In this document: positions 1 to 9,762 of the stretch, piece by piece
How the letters are laid out: each line of letters begins with the position of its first letter
Numbering within the stretch: position 1 is the first letter of the stretch
Assembly (NCBI RefSeq): GCF_030285625.1
Contig: NZ_CP127294.1
Coordinates: 5,118,501-5,182,500, forward strand
Direction: 5' to 3'
Length of the DNA: 64,000 nt
Origin: Amycolatopsis sp. 2-15
Lineage (GTDB): Bacteria > Actinomycetota > Actinomycetes > Mycobacteriales > Pseudonocardiaceae
The notes under the pieces: model-generated
What the model saw: the letters and a program-made list of their open reading frames with translations, nothing else
Told to the model about the DNA's origin: nothing
The model's database searches: none
Made by a program: the position numbers and the translations under genes

Positions 1-1104
1 CCTGAGCTGGTGGACAAGCCCGTCGTCGTGTCCGGCGGCGGGCCGCGGTCGGTGGTGGCCGCGGCGAACTACCCGGCGCGCAAGTTCGGCGTGCACTCCG
101 CGATGCCGTTCTCCACGGCGAAACGGCTGTGCCCGCACCTGATCTGCATCACGCCGACGTCGGGGCTCTACGGCGAGGTGTCGCGGCAAGTGATGGACAT
201 CTTCCGCGAGCTGACGCCGCTCGTGGAGCCGCTGAGCCTCGACGAAGCTTTCCTGGACGTGAGCGGGGCGCTGCGGCGGCTGGGGGCCACGCCCGCGCAG
301 CTGGGCGCGCGGATCCGTTCGCGGGTTCAGGCGGAGCACGGGATCACGTGCTCGGTGGGCGTGGCGAAGGTCAAGTTCGTCGCGAAGCTCGCGTCGGGGA
401 TGGCGAAGCCCGACGGGATGGTCGTGGTGCCGGCGGCCGAGACGCTGGCGTTCCTGCACCCGCTGCCGGTCTCGGCGCTGTGGGGCGTCGGGAAGCGCAC
501 CGAGGAGCAGCTGCGGGGGCAGGCGCTGCACACGATCGCCGACGTCGCCGCCGCGCCGCCCGCGCGGTTGCGGCGCTCGCTGGGCAACGCGATGGGGGAC
601 CACCTGTGGGCGCTCGCCAACGGGCACGACGACCGCGCCGTGGTCGCCGAGGCGGCGGAGAAGTCGATCGGGGCGGAGCGGACGTTCGACGTCGACCTGC
701 ACAGTCGCGACGAGCTCGGGCTGGAGCTGCTGCGGCTGTCCGAACGGGTCGGCGCGACTTTGCGGGCCCGTGGGCTGCGCGGGCGGACGGTGTCGATCAA
801 GGTCCGCTTCGCCGACTTCACCACGATCACCCGGGCGCGCACGCTGTACGCGGCCACTGATGTCGCGCGCGACATCCACCGGACCGCCGTGGAGCTGCTG
901 GCCGAGCACGCGCCCACGGGAGCCGTGCGGCTGATCGGCGTGCGCGTGGAGGGCCTCGACACGGGTGAGGGCGGCGAGCAGCTGCAGTTCGCCTCCGCCG
1001 AGCCGCGCTGGCGCGACGCGGAAGTGGCCGCCGACGTGGCGAGATCGAAGTTCGGGTCGGCCGCGGTGCGCCCGGCGTCGTTGCTGACGCCCCGGGAAAC
1101 GTGA
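1..1104 (+). CDS. dinB: DNA polymerase IV (Y-family), 5' truncated
   Basis: Error-prone translesion polymerase that extends primers across damaged template. The reading frame is open from base 1 (residues PELVDKPVVV), so the true start and the first metal-binding Asp motif lie upstream of the window. Visible parts are the palm motif SLDEAFLDVSG with the catalytic Asp-Glu pair (about window residues 79-89), the Y-family segment SVGVAKVKFVAKLAS, a helix-hairpin-helix-like thumb (LPVSALWGVG), and a little-finger domain containing KVRFADFTT. A C-terminal GEQLQF may be the sliding-clamp peptide. About 367 of the usual 400 or so residues are present. Family assignment is firm; only the N-terminus is missing. 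Confidence 0.93.
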   Translation, partial: PELVDKPVVVSGGGPRSVVAAANYPARKFGVHSAMPFSTAKRLCPHLICITPTSGLYGEVSRQVMDIFRELTPLVEPLSLDEAFLDVSGALRRLGATPAQLGARIRSRVQAEHGITCSVGVAKVKFVAKLASGMAKPDGMVVVPAAETLAFLHPLPVSALWGVGKRTEEQLRGQALHTIADVAAAPPARLRRSLGNAMGDHLWALANGHDDRAVVAEAAEKSIGAERTFDVDLHSRDELGLELLRLSERVGATLRARGLRGRTVSIKVRFADFTTITRARTLYAATDVARDIHRTAVELLAEHAPTGAVRLIGVRVEGLDTGEGGEQLQFASAEPRWRDAEVAADVARSKFGSAAVRPASLLTPRET

Positions 1105-1336
1105 GCTGGGTCGCCCGTTGTGTCGTCCGTTGTACCGTCACCGGGCCGTCGTGACCCAGTGTCAACCCACGTCAGTCGTGATTTCCCCCAATTCGATCCC
1201 TTCTGGATGCGGGATCGGGTAGTCGGACGCGCGCGGGGCTCGTATCCTGGACAGTGCCGCCCCGCCTGGGGCCGGCAGTTGGGTCCAGAACGTTGCGCGG
1301 CCCGGCGCCCGCGACAGCTGTGCCGGAGGAGGAAAG

Positions 1337-1744
1337 ATGCCACTCTCCGAGCATGAGCAGCGGCTGCTCGATCAGATCGAGCGCGAGCTCTATGCCGAGG
1401 ACCCCAAGTTCGCATCCACGGTGCGTGGCACCCGGATGCGCCGCCCCGCCCGTCGACGGCGCATCCAAGGGATCGCGCTGTTCGTGGTGGGGGTAGCGCT
1501 CCTGGTGCTCGGCGTGGTGGTACCCGTACTGCGGGTCGCCGACATCCCGTTGATCAGCGTGCTGGGGTTCCTCGTGATGTTCTTCGGGGTCTTGATGGCG
1601 GTCACGTCGATACGCCACGGCGACAGCGGCGGAGGCGGCAAGGACACCGGCCGCGGCGGTGGCGGCGGCAAGGGATCGGGCGGCAAGAGCTCGTTCACGC
1701 AACGCATGGAAGAGCGCTTCCGCCAGCGCTTCGAGGAGCAGTAG
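1337..1744 (+). CDS. DUF3040 family small membrane protein
   Basis: 135-residue protein of the actinobacterial DUF3040 family, whose biochemical role is unknown. The N-terminus MPLSEHEQRLLDQIERELYA is the family hallmark, followed by a basic stretch (about residues 35-45), two hydrophobic membrane segments (about 48-67 and 72-92), a Gly/Lys-rich linker (97-117) and a charged C-terminal helix. Start ATG has a GGAGGAAAG ribosome site 3 bases upstream of it. A TATCCT -10-like hexamer at 1243-1248 could be its promoter. Members of this family often lie a few genes before mraZ in actinomycetes, as here. Confidence 0.88.
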   Translation: MPLSEHEQRLLDQIERELYAEDPKFASTVRGTRMRRPARRRRIQGIALFVVGVALLVLGVVVPVLRVADIPLISVLGFLVMFFGVLMAVTSIRHGDSGGGGKDTGRGGGGGKGSGGKSSFTQRMEERFRQRFEEQ

Positions 1745-1764
1745 CTCCCTTCGGTCACCTCGTG

Positions 1765-1803
1765 GGATCCGCGCTTCACCCGGCTGGGGTGGAGCGCGGA
1801 TTC
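1765..1803 (+). terminator. Hairpin terminator after the DUF3040 gene
   Basis: Arms 1765-1781 and 1787-1803 pair over 17 positions with only two G-U type differences and a 5-base loop. It lies 20 bases after the DUF3040 stop codon. No U-tract follows, as is common in high-GC actinomycetes. Confidence 0.65.
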
Positions 1804-2007
1804 TCGTGTGCGCGGGGCTCCGGCAGCTGCTGCTCCACGGTCGGGCCGTACGGGTAGGTCCGGCCGGTGACCGGATCACGGCGACCGAGTCCGGGCGAAA
1901 ATCTTGGGGCGCTGCCCGGCCGGAGGTGTCGAATCCGGGCCGCGTTGTTCGTAGGCGGGGTGAGAGGCCGCCCACGAGGGCGCGGCCACGACCACGGGAG
2001 CCGACCG

Positions 2008-2816
2008 ATGCCGCACCTCCAGTCCAAGGTCCACCGCATGTCCGAGCTCGTCGAGCCGATCGGCACCATCACCTTCTCCGACGTGCCGAACGAGGAGTTC
2101 CTGGCGCTGGGCATGCGCGACTACTGGGACGGGTACTTCGCCGGCCGCGCCGCCCCGCTGGGCCGGCACCGGCCGAGGTGGTGCACGCGGTCTTCTACAA
2201 CTTTGCCGACGGCGAGGTCGCGCGCCACATCCCGAGGGTCTGGGGGAAGGTCACCCCGCAAGAGGCGATCGCCGTGCGCGAGCGGGGCAGCGCCACCGCG
2301 CTGCGGCAGAGCATCGGGGAGCTCGCCGAATCGCCGGGTCTGGCGCGGGTCGCCGACCTCGCCACCCGAGCAGGCCTCAGCGCGCCGACCGAGGGCCGGG
2401 CGCTCTATGCCGGGCTCCGGGCGCTCGCCGTACCCGAGGAGCCGGTGGCCCGGCTCTGGCACGCAGCGACCCTGCTGCGGGAGCACCGCGGTGACGGCCA
2501 CAACGCCGCCCTCCTCGCCCATGGCATCGGTGGCACCGAGGCCCACGTCCTGATGGCGTTGTCCCTCGGGATGAAGGCGGAGAAGTTCGGCCGGATCCAC
2601 CACCTGCCGAAGGCGCGGCTGGCCGCGGTCGTCGACGGGCTGCGCGGCCGTGGCCTCGTGGATGCCGCCGGCGGCTTCACCGACGCCGGCCGGGAGATCA
2701 GGGAGCGGATCGAGGTGCTCACCGATGAGCTGGCGGCACCGGCGTACGAGGTGCTCACCGCGGCCGAGCTCGACGAGCTGATCGCCGGGCTCGAACCGAT
2801 CGCTGCCGTGTTGTAG
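2008..2816 (+). pseudogene. SCO6745 family protein, frameshifted
   Basis: The N-terminal part (from ATG 2008: LVEPIGTITFSDVPNEEF, GYFAGRAAPLG) and the C-terminal part (PAPAEVVHAVFYNFADGEVA onward to 2816) are one SCO6745-type protein of unknown function, split between two frames. The frame changes at 2158-2163: restoring one G in CTGGG-CCG gives a continuous PLGPAPAEVV. The start has a GGGAG about 8 bases upstream. The C-terminal half is intact, with a helical winged-helix-like tail (GLVDAAGGFTDAGREIRERI). Either a recent inactivation or a missing G in the assembled consensus; the latter looks more likely because everything else is conserved. Confidence 0.72.
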
Positions 2817-2973
2817 GCCGTCAACGACCGCGCGGGCGCGTCAAAGTGGCCACGATCGCCTCGTCGCCCATCGGAACGACCCCGCGCCGGCGCTGCCGGC
2901 GCGGTGCGATCGCCTTCGACGACGGCTCGCTCGGGTGCGGGTGTCGCTGCTCGACTCCGGACCGGGACAGGTA

Positions 2974-3004
2974 GGGCCGTTCGTGCATCGAGGACGAACG
3001 GCCC
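2974..3004 (-). terminator. Inverted repeat after the tgpA-like gene
   Basis: GGGCCGTTCGT (2974-2984) and ACGAACGGCCC (2994-3004) are perfectly complementary with a 9-base loop. It lies 19 bases beyond the minus-strand stop at 3024, so it can end the MoxR/DUF58/TgpA transcript. It may also stop reading from the plus-strand gene ending at 2816. Confidence 0.65.
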
Positions 3005-3023
3005 CACCCTCAAGCCCCGTCGA

Positions 3024-5594
3024 TCAGGGCCGGCGCCGCAGGATCGACTTCGGGAACAACCGCCCGCGCCAGGACAGCGGGGCCGTGGTGCGCAGGCTGT
3101 GGCGGAGGCGGTCGAAGGCCGGGGCCAGCTCCGGGTCCGCCGCGGTCGCATCGCTGTACCAAGTGCGCTCGACGGCGCCGATGACCGTGCGCAGGCTGTC
3201 GCGCCCCGAGTCGTCGAGGTGGTGGCGCTCGGCGATCTTCTGGCCGGCCACGCGGACGGTGTCGCTGTCGGCCAGCGGCAGACCGCGGTCGGCGCACTCG
3301 GCTTTGAGCTCGCGCCACGCCGCGTCGGCGGAGCCGGGGGCGTGGGTGACGATCGCCTGGAGGTGGCGGCGGCGGGAGACGTCGCGCAGGGCCGCCGGGC
3401 CGCCGAAGCCGACCAGGAGCAGCACGACGATCACGGCGAACCACCAGGCCACGAGACCGGCCAGGAACCCCAGCGCCGCGACGAGGAGCACGCCGCCCGC
3501 AAGAGGCAGCCACAGGGCGGCCTGGCTCGTGCGCGCGGCCGGGGGAGCCGGGGCGCGGACGAGGACGTCGCCATCCGGGACCGCGCCGGGCGGCAGATCC
3601 GGAGCCGCCGCACCCGGGGCGGGAGGCCGCCGCCGCAAGACGTACGCCGTGGCCACCGCCGCAGCGCCCAGGACCGCGAGTACGGCGGCGAGGATCACGA
3701 GCCAGCCGTCGTGCGATTCAGGCGTGGCCGTGGTGGTCGGGGTGGCCTCGTTCTGGCCCTTGTCGAGCGGCGAGTCCGCCGTCGGGGCGCTGGAGTGCGG
3801 CGCGGTGGGCAGGTCGTCGGTGGCGTCGGGCTGCTGGGAGTTCGAGTTCTTCTGCTGCAGGTACGACGGGACGATGCCGCGGCCGTCGGCGAGCGGCGTC
3901 GGGTCGAAGCTGACCCAGCCCTTGTCGCCGAAGTACGCCTCGACCCACGCGTGCGCGTCCTGCGAGCTGATCGACTGGTAGTCACCCTTCGGCACGCCCG
4001 GCGTGAAGCCGATGGCCACCCGCGCGGGGATGTGGGCGACGCGCAGCATCACGGCCATCGCCGACGCGTACTGCTCGCAGTAGCCGCGCTTGCCGTTGAG
4101 GATGAAGTCGGCCAGGGCGTCGGCGTCAGTGGCGTCCGCGGTCTTCGTGTCGTAGACGAAACCGTTCTGTGCGCTGAAGAACTGCCACAGCGCGGTGGCC
4201 TTGTCGAAGTTGTCGGTCTTGCCCGCGATGAGCTGGTTGGTCTTCGCGACGACCCGCGGGTCCACGCGGCCGATCTGCGAGTAGAACGCCGGCACCTCGT
4301 CGGACTTCGGGTCGGTGGCCCGCAGCTCGGCGGCCGTCGGTTCCTTCAGCGACGCGACCTCGGTGTAGGTCGGCGCGGACTCGCTCTTCGTGGTGAACAC
4401 AGCGCCACTGACCCGGTCGTACAGCCACTGCGGCGAAAGCCCGCGCAGCGCGCGCGGCGCACCGTAGACGGGCAGCCAGTTGTCCACCCACTGCGTGGGC
4501 TGGATCTGGATCTGCCGCGACACGCCGGTACCGTCGTCGCCGGGCGCGGCGGGCAGGGTGCTGTTGGCGAGCACACCCGTCTGCGCCTGGCCGCCGCCGC
4601 GCAGGCCCCAGCCCTGGTTGGGCGTGTAGGTGTCGAGCGTGAACGCCCGCAGGTATCGCCGGTCGTTGCCGAGGCCGCGGACCTGGAACAGCTCGGCGTT
4701 CTGACCTTGGTCGAGCAGGCCGCGCAGCTGCGTGAACGGCGCGACGCCGAACCCGCCGCTGCCGTCTCCGCCAGCACCGGAGCCGGCGCCGAACGGGATC
4801 TTCCCGACGGTGCCCACCCACGTGATCCCGCCGCCGAGCAGACCGAGCACGACGGCCGCGCTGACCACGGCCACGGGCGCTTGCAACGCGCGCGCGGGCC
4901 CGCCCGAACCCGGCGCCTCACGGTTGCGCCAACGCCGGTGCCGGTGGTTGCCGTCGAGGGCGAGCAGGCACGCGAACGCGGCCGCGCCGAGCAGAAAAGT
5001 CCACCACGGCAGCATTTCGTCGGACAGCGCCGCCGGCACCGCGTACACGCACAGCAGGACCAGACCAGTCGCCGCCGGTGCCGCGGCGGCCACCGCGAGC
5101 GTGTCGACGAGCACCGCGACCAGCCCGATCGCGATCGTCACCAGGCACAGGATCGGCTGCGTGCCCTCGACCGGCGGCAGCCCGGTGCGGATCTGCTCGG
5201 CCGACGCCGCGAGCGTCGCCTGCAGCTCGCCGAAGGCCGTGGGGCCCGGGATGATCTTGAGGAGACCCTGCGTGGTGAACGCGCCCGTGACCAGGAACAG
5301 CAGCACCAGGAGCTGGCCGAGGCCGACGAGCACCGTCGGGGCACGCAGTGACCGAAGCGCCAGGCCGGTCGACGCGATCAGGATGACGGCCACGAACAGG
5401 TAGCCGAACCACGCCCACCCGGAAACCACGCCGGTCAGCGACGTGGCCGCGCACAGCGTCGCGATGCCCGCGGCGACCGGCGGCAGGATCCCGCTCGACC
5501 ACACCGGCGGCTGGGCGGCCGGCTGCGGGGTCGGGGTGTGCGGGATCGGCGGGGGAGCCTGGGAAACGGGCGGACGGGGTGCCGTCGTGGTCAT
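3024..5594 (-). CDS. TgpA-like membrane transglutaminase (DUF3488 plus transglutaminase domain)
   Basis: About 856 residues. A Pro-rich N-terminus is followed by six or so membrane helices (DUF3488), a large extracytoplasmic part with a papain-like transglutaminase core, another helix pair and a cytoplasmic tail. The triad is visible as Cys in GYCEQYASAMAVMLR (about residue 505), His in SQDAHAWVEAYF (about 547) and Asp in VSFDPTPL (about 563). Start chosen at ATG 5594 because it overlaps the TGA of the DUF58 gene (ATGA), indicating translational coupling. An upstream in-frame start at 5639 is less likely. With MoxR and DUF58 it forms the classical three-gene module; the natural substrate is unknown. 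Confidence 0.9.
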   Translation of the reverse strand: MTTTAPRPPVSQAPPPIPHTPTPQPAAQPPVWSSGILPPVAAGIATLCAATSLTGVVSGWAWFGYLFVAVILIASTGLALRSLRAPTVLVGLGQLLVLLFLVTGAFTTQGLLKIIPGPTAFGELQATLAASAEQIRTGLPPVEGTQPILCLVTIAIGLVAVLVDTLAVAAAAPAATGLVLLCVYAVPAALSDEMLPWWTFLLGAAAFACLLALDGNHRHRRWRNREAPGSGGPARALQAPVAVVSAAVVLGLLGGGITWVGTVGKIPFGAGSGAGGDGSGGFGVAPFTQLRGLLDQGQNAELFQVRGLGNDRRYLRAFTLDTYTPNQGWGLRGGGQAQTGVLANSTLPAAPGDDGTGVSRQIQIQPTQWVDNWLPVYGAPRALRGLSPQWLYDRVSGAVFTTKSESAPTYTEVASLKEPTAAELRATDPKSDEVPAFYSQIGRVDPRVVAKTNQLIAGKTDNFDKATALWQFFSAQNGFVYDTKTADATDADALADFILNGKRGYCEQYASAMAVMLRVAHIPARVAIGFTPGVPKGDYQSISSQDAHAWVEAYFGDKGWVSFDPTPLADGRGIVPSYLQQKNSNSQQPDATDDLPTAPHSSAPTADSPLDKGQNEATPTTTATPESHDGWLVILAAVLAVLGAAAVATAYVLRRRPPAPGAAAPDLPPGAVPDGDVLVRAPAPPAARTSQAALWLPLAGGVLLVAALGFLAGLVAWWFAVIVVLLLVGFGGPAALRDVSRRRHLQAIVTHAPGSADAAWRELKAECADRGLPLADSDTVRVAGQKIAERHHLDDSGRDSLRTVIGAVERTWYSDATAADPELAPAFDRLRHSLRTTAPLSWRGRLFPKSILRRRP

Positions 5595-6862
5595 CGAGCA
5601 CCGCCGATCAGGGCGCCGCGGTGGGCACCTGTGCGGCACAACTCGGCCCAGGCCTGCGGCATCGGCGTCTGCGGGCCGGCGATCACGACGCCCCAGCCGT
5701 TCGCGCGCAGCAGCTCGGCGGCGTCCTTCGTGGCCGCGGCCTGGTGGCCGGACGAGCCGGACCCGGCCCAGCTCGGCGTGTCCAGCAGCACCGCGAGGCT
5801 GCGGACCCCGCGCGGGCGGTAGCGGGCCAGCTCGTGCACCGACTCCGCGCTGACCGTGCCGAGCACCGCGATGAGCTCCTGTCCTTCGGCCGGGTCGTGC
5901 CCGAGCGTCACGTCGCGCTGGTGCGCGGGCTGCAGCCCGGCCAGCGCGTCGAGCACCACGTTGTCGTAGCCTTCGCCGCCCTCACCCGGGGTGTCGGCGA
6001 GTGTGATGCCGTGTTCGGTGACCAGGCGGACGCGGTGGCCGGAGCGGCGCAGGTGCAGTGCCACGGAAGCCGCGAACGACACCGCCCACTCGAGGCTGGC
6101 CGCGGGGCCGGTGCCGTGGTGGGCGGCGGAGCGGTGGTCGACCAGCACGGTCGTGCCGCCCCGCCACGGCCGTTCCTCCACGCGCACCATGACCTCGTCA
6201 CGGCGGGCGGTGGAGCGCCAGTGGACCTTCCGCATGTCGTCGCCGGTGCGGTAGTGACGCACGATCACGTCGGGCTCACCCTGCCCGGCGTGCAGGCGCA
6301 CCGTGCCGTCGTCGCCCGCGCCCACTCCGGCGCCGCCCGGCAGCCCCCACAGACCGACGACACGGGGCACCACCACGAGCCGGGAGTGCCCGATCAGCTC
6401 GCGTTCGAACTCGCACAGTCCGAACGGGTCGGTGATCGTCGCGCGCAGCGGCCCCACCTGCTGGATCCCGCGCAGCGACGGCTGCAGCGGGTAGCGCAGC
6501 AGCACCCGGCGGTCGTGCGGCAGCCGCTCGACCACGAACCGCGGCTTCGAACCCAGCGCGTACGGCACGCCGTCCTCGAGCAGCACCTCGCCGCCCGGGA
6601 GCCGGCCGCTGCGCCACAGCTCGAGGTGCACCTCGCCGCTCGCGCCGACGGCCACGCGCTCGGGCCGCAGCGCACGCGTGGCGCCGAGGCGAAGCCGGGT
6701 CGCCGAGATGAACGCTGCGACCAGCAGCGGCAGCGCCACCACGAAGACGGCGACGCGCAGCAGGTCACGCTCGTTGAGCACCAGCGAGCACACGGCCGCG
6801 GCGATCCCTGCGGCCAGGAGGCAGCGGCCGCGGGTGGTGAGGCCGGACAGTGCACGCAGCAT
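5591..6862 (-). CDS. DUF58 domain protein (MoxR partner)
   Basis: 423 residues. Two N-terminal membrane helices (about 10-50) are followed by a beta-rich region and a von Willebrand A-like DUF58 domain. The diagnostic motif GDDMRKVHWRSTARRDEVMV sits near residue 210. Such proteins are thought to work with MoxR ATPases in assembling or activating partners; the transglutaminase encoded next is the probable client. The stop overlaps the next gene's start, and the upstream moxR-like gene ends 33 bases before its start, so the three genes form one minus-strand operon. Confidence 0.9.
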   Translation of the reverse strand: MLRALSGLTTRGRCLLAAGIAAAVCSLVLNERDLLRVAVFVVALPLLVAAFISATRLRLGATRALRPERVAVGASGEVHLELWRSGRLPGGEVLLEDGVPYALGSKPRFVVERLPHDRRVLLRYPLQPSLRGIQQVGPLRATITDPFGLCEFERELIGHSRLVVVPRVVGLWGLPGGAGVGAGDDGTVRLHAGQGEPDVIVRHYRTGDDMRKVHWRSTARRDEVMVRVEERPWRGGTTVLVDHRSAAHHGTGPAASLEWAVSFAASVALHLRRSGHRVRLVTEHGITLADTPGEGGEGYDNVVLDALAGLQPAHQRDVTLGHDPAEGQELIAVLGTVSAESVHELARYRPRGVRSLAVLLDTPSWAGSGSSGHQAAATKDAAELLRANGWGVVIAGPQTPMPQAWAELCRTGAHRGALIGGAR

Positions 6863-6895
6863 GCGGTTCTCGGATTCGGGTAAGGGGTTCGCCGG

Positions 6896-7972
<1,077 letters not shown>

Positions 7973-8244
7973 TCGTCCTCCTGGTGGCGCATGCCTGTGC
8001 GGCTTTCACCGGCTCCGCCGGGTCGCTCGCTGTCCGCGCAGCGATCAGCCTTCCATCCAGTGTGTCAAACTCGGGCGAACTCGGCGCCGGAACCCCGCGA
8101 ACGGCTGCCGATGACTCTCCGGTAATGCCGTCCGTCCGCCGTTCGGGTGTACGGAGCCGCGTTTTCGGGTGCTCCCGCTGACGGAGGGCTCTCACGTATG
8201 CTCCGAAACCGAGGTCGCTCGACTACGGAGAGGCGTAACCGCTC

Positions 8245-8625
8245 ATGAGCGAGGTGGGGGCCGCACCGCTGCCCGACGTGCCGGGCCTGACGAGTTCCGG
8301 ATCCGGCGCCGGCCGGTTCGCGGTGGCGCCGGAGCTCGCGACGGCCACCTACACGAAGCTCGGCGAGCTGCAGGACGTGGTGGGCGAGATGGTCCGCGAA
8401 GCCAACGTGCTGGGCCGCTCGGTGCCGCTGGGCAGCGGGTACGCCGGCGAGGTCGGCGCGTTCATGGCGCAGTACGGCTTCGGCCGCGACGGGTCGGCGG
8501 TCGCGCAGCTGACCGCGTTCGGCAAGCAGATCGAACATCTCAAGGAACGCATCGACAGCGCGTTGAAAAAGTACGGGCGCGAGGACGATGCGGCGGCTGA
8601 CGGCGTGGACTGCGCCGGTGGCTGA
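8245..8625 (+). CDS. WXG100/ESX-like small alpha-helical protein
   Basis: 126-residue protein without signal peptide. It is predicted helical, with a long region rich in Ala and Glu (YTKLGELQDVVGEMVREAN) and a C-terminal helix (FGKQIEHLKERIDSALKKY) like ESX-type secreted helical-hairpin proteins. There is no clear WxG motif, so the family is not certain. It starts a run of four genes (this one, a DUF3558 lipoprotein, a PPE-like and an EspG-like protein) that together suggest a type VII secretion accessory role. Its 3' end overlaps the lipoprotein start by 38 bases. Start ATG has GGAGAGG about 11 bases upstream. Confidence 0.62.
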   Translation: MSEVGAAPLPDVPGLTSSGSGAGRFAVAPELATATYTKLGELQDVVGEMVREANVLGRSVPLGSGYAGEVGAFMAQYGFGRDGSAVAQLTAFGKQIEHLKERIDSALKKYGREDDAAADGVDCAGG

Positions 8626-9163
8626 GCCCGTGCGCAAGCTCCTGCTGCTCGTGCCGGTCGTCCCGGCCCTCGTCGTGCTCGCTGCGTGCGGTCGCCCGGT
8701 GACCCCGAAGGCGGTCGCGGCCGACGACGGCCCGGAACCCGCGCCGTCGAGCGCGGCCGGTCCGGCGCTGGCCGACCTGGACCCGTGTGCGCTGCTCTCG
8801 CCGAGCGACCGCTCGAGCGCCGGGCTCACCGAGCTGGGCAAGCCGAAGACGATCGGCGAGGCGCGCGCGTGCGACTGGACGGTGCCCTCGACGTTCGGGG
8901 TCACGGTCACGCTCGACGAGACCGCCGGGCTCGCCAACCTCGATCTCTCCCACGGCACGCGCACCAAGAAGAAGGTCGGCGCGCACCAGGCGCTGCAGGT
9001 GGCGGACAAGAAGGCCGCCGCCGGCACGTGCGCCGTGCTGCTCGGCGTCGGCGCCTCGGCGAGCGTGCAGGTGGACGTGAGCAACGCGAGCTTCTCCGAC
9101 ACCACGCTGGCGTGCTCCCGCGCGACGACCGTCGCCGGGCTGGTCGAGCCGAAGCTGCCCTGA
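8588..9163 (+). CDS. DUF3558 family lipoprotein
   Basis: 191 residues. A type II signal peptide ends in the lipobox LAAC (cysteine at about residue 34), so the mature protein should be lipid-anchored outside the membrane. After a Pro/Ala-rich linker comes a DUF3558 domain: DLDPCALLSPSD, a central ACDW and a C-terminal Cys pair (AAGTCAVLLGV, TTLACSRA). DUF3558 lipoproteins are common in Pseudonocardiaceae and often lie beside ESX-type genes. The start could be ATG 8588, inside the previous gene, or GTG 8618 or 8630; the ATG is preceded by GAGG. Function unknown. Confidence 0.82.
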   Translation: MRRLTAWTAPVAEPVRKLLLLVPVVPALVVLAACGRPVTPKAVAADDGPEPAPSSAAGPALADLDPCALLSPSDRSSAGLTELGKPKTIGEARACDWTVPSTFGVTVTLDETAGLANLDLSHGTRTKKKVGAHQALQVADKKAAAGTCAVLLGVGASASVQVDVSNASFSDTTLACSRATTVAGLVEPKLP

Positions 9164-9196
9164 GCGTTCCCGATCCCGTCTACCGGAAGGTGTGCC

Positions 9197-9762
9197 GTGT
9201 CCGCAGCCGTGCCCGAGCCGACGGCCCGCTACGAGTCCTTCAGCCACGAAGCGCTGGCCGCGCAGGTCGAGCAGGGCAACGACCCCGTCGCCGCCGGTCA
9301 GGCCGGTGCGCGCTGGACCGAGCTGGCGCGCAGGTTCGAGGACTCGACCGCGTCGCTCGCCGCGCTGTCGGCAGGCAGCCAGGAGACGTGGGAAGGCGAA
9401 GCGGGCGACGCGATGAGGGCGGTGCTCGCGCGAGCGGCCGGCTGGCTGGGGGAGTCCGCCGCCGTGTCCACTGTGGTCGGCGACTCCGTGGCGGGGCAGG
9501 CCGACGTGGCGGCGCGGGCCCGGACCGAGATGCCGCCGCCGGTCGAGTTCGACCCGGCCGCGATGATCCGCTCGGCCGCCGCGAGCGGCAACGTCCTGGA
9601 GCTCGCCGGATTGTCGTTCGCGATGGACGCGCGCCGCGCGGAAGCCGAAGCGGCGCGGCAGAAGGCGATCGACGTCGTGCGCACCCGTGACACGGCGCTG
9701 CACGGGCTCGTGCCGGGGGTCGCGTTTCCGGACACCCCGGCCCTCGGCTCGGGCCGGCTTGA
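9197..9762 (+). CDS. PPE/WXG-like secreted protein, 3' end frameshifted
   Basis: About 185 residues of all-helical sequence with an N-terminal SFSHEALAAQVEQGNDP and the WXG-like loop ETWEGEAGDAM near residue 70, typical of PPE-like or WXG100-type substrates in Pseudonocardiaceae. Start GTG 9197 follows GGAAGG by 6 bases. The frame does not stop where expected. It reads on to 10111 as an Arg/Gly/Pro-rich shadow across the next gene. A TGA in another frame at 9760-9762 overlaps the TTG start of the espG-like gene, the usual operon joint. One missing base near 9745-9752 would restore an end such as PALGLGPA-stop. Read as a real gene with a one-base deletion or consensus error. Confidence 0.62.

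Noticed and set aside
2904..5351. 815-codon plus-strand ORF opposite the transglutaminase gene
   Set aside because: Arg/Gly/Ala-rich shadow of the minus-strand gene with no recognisable fold.
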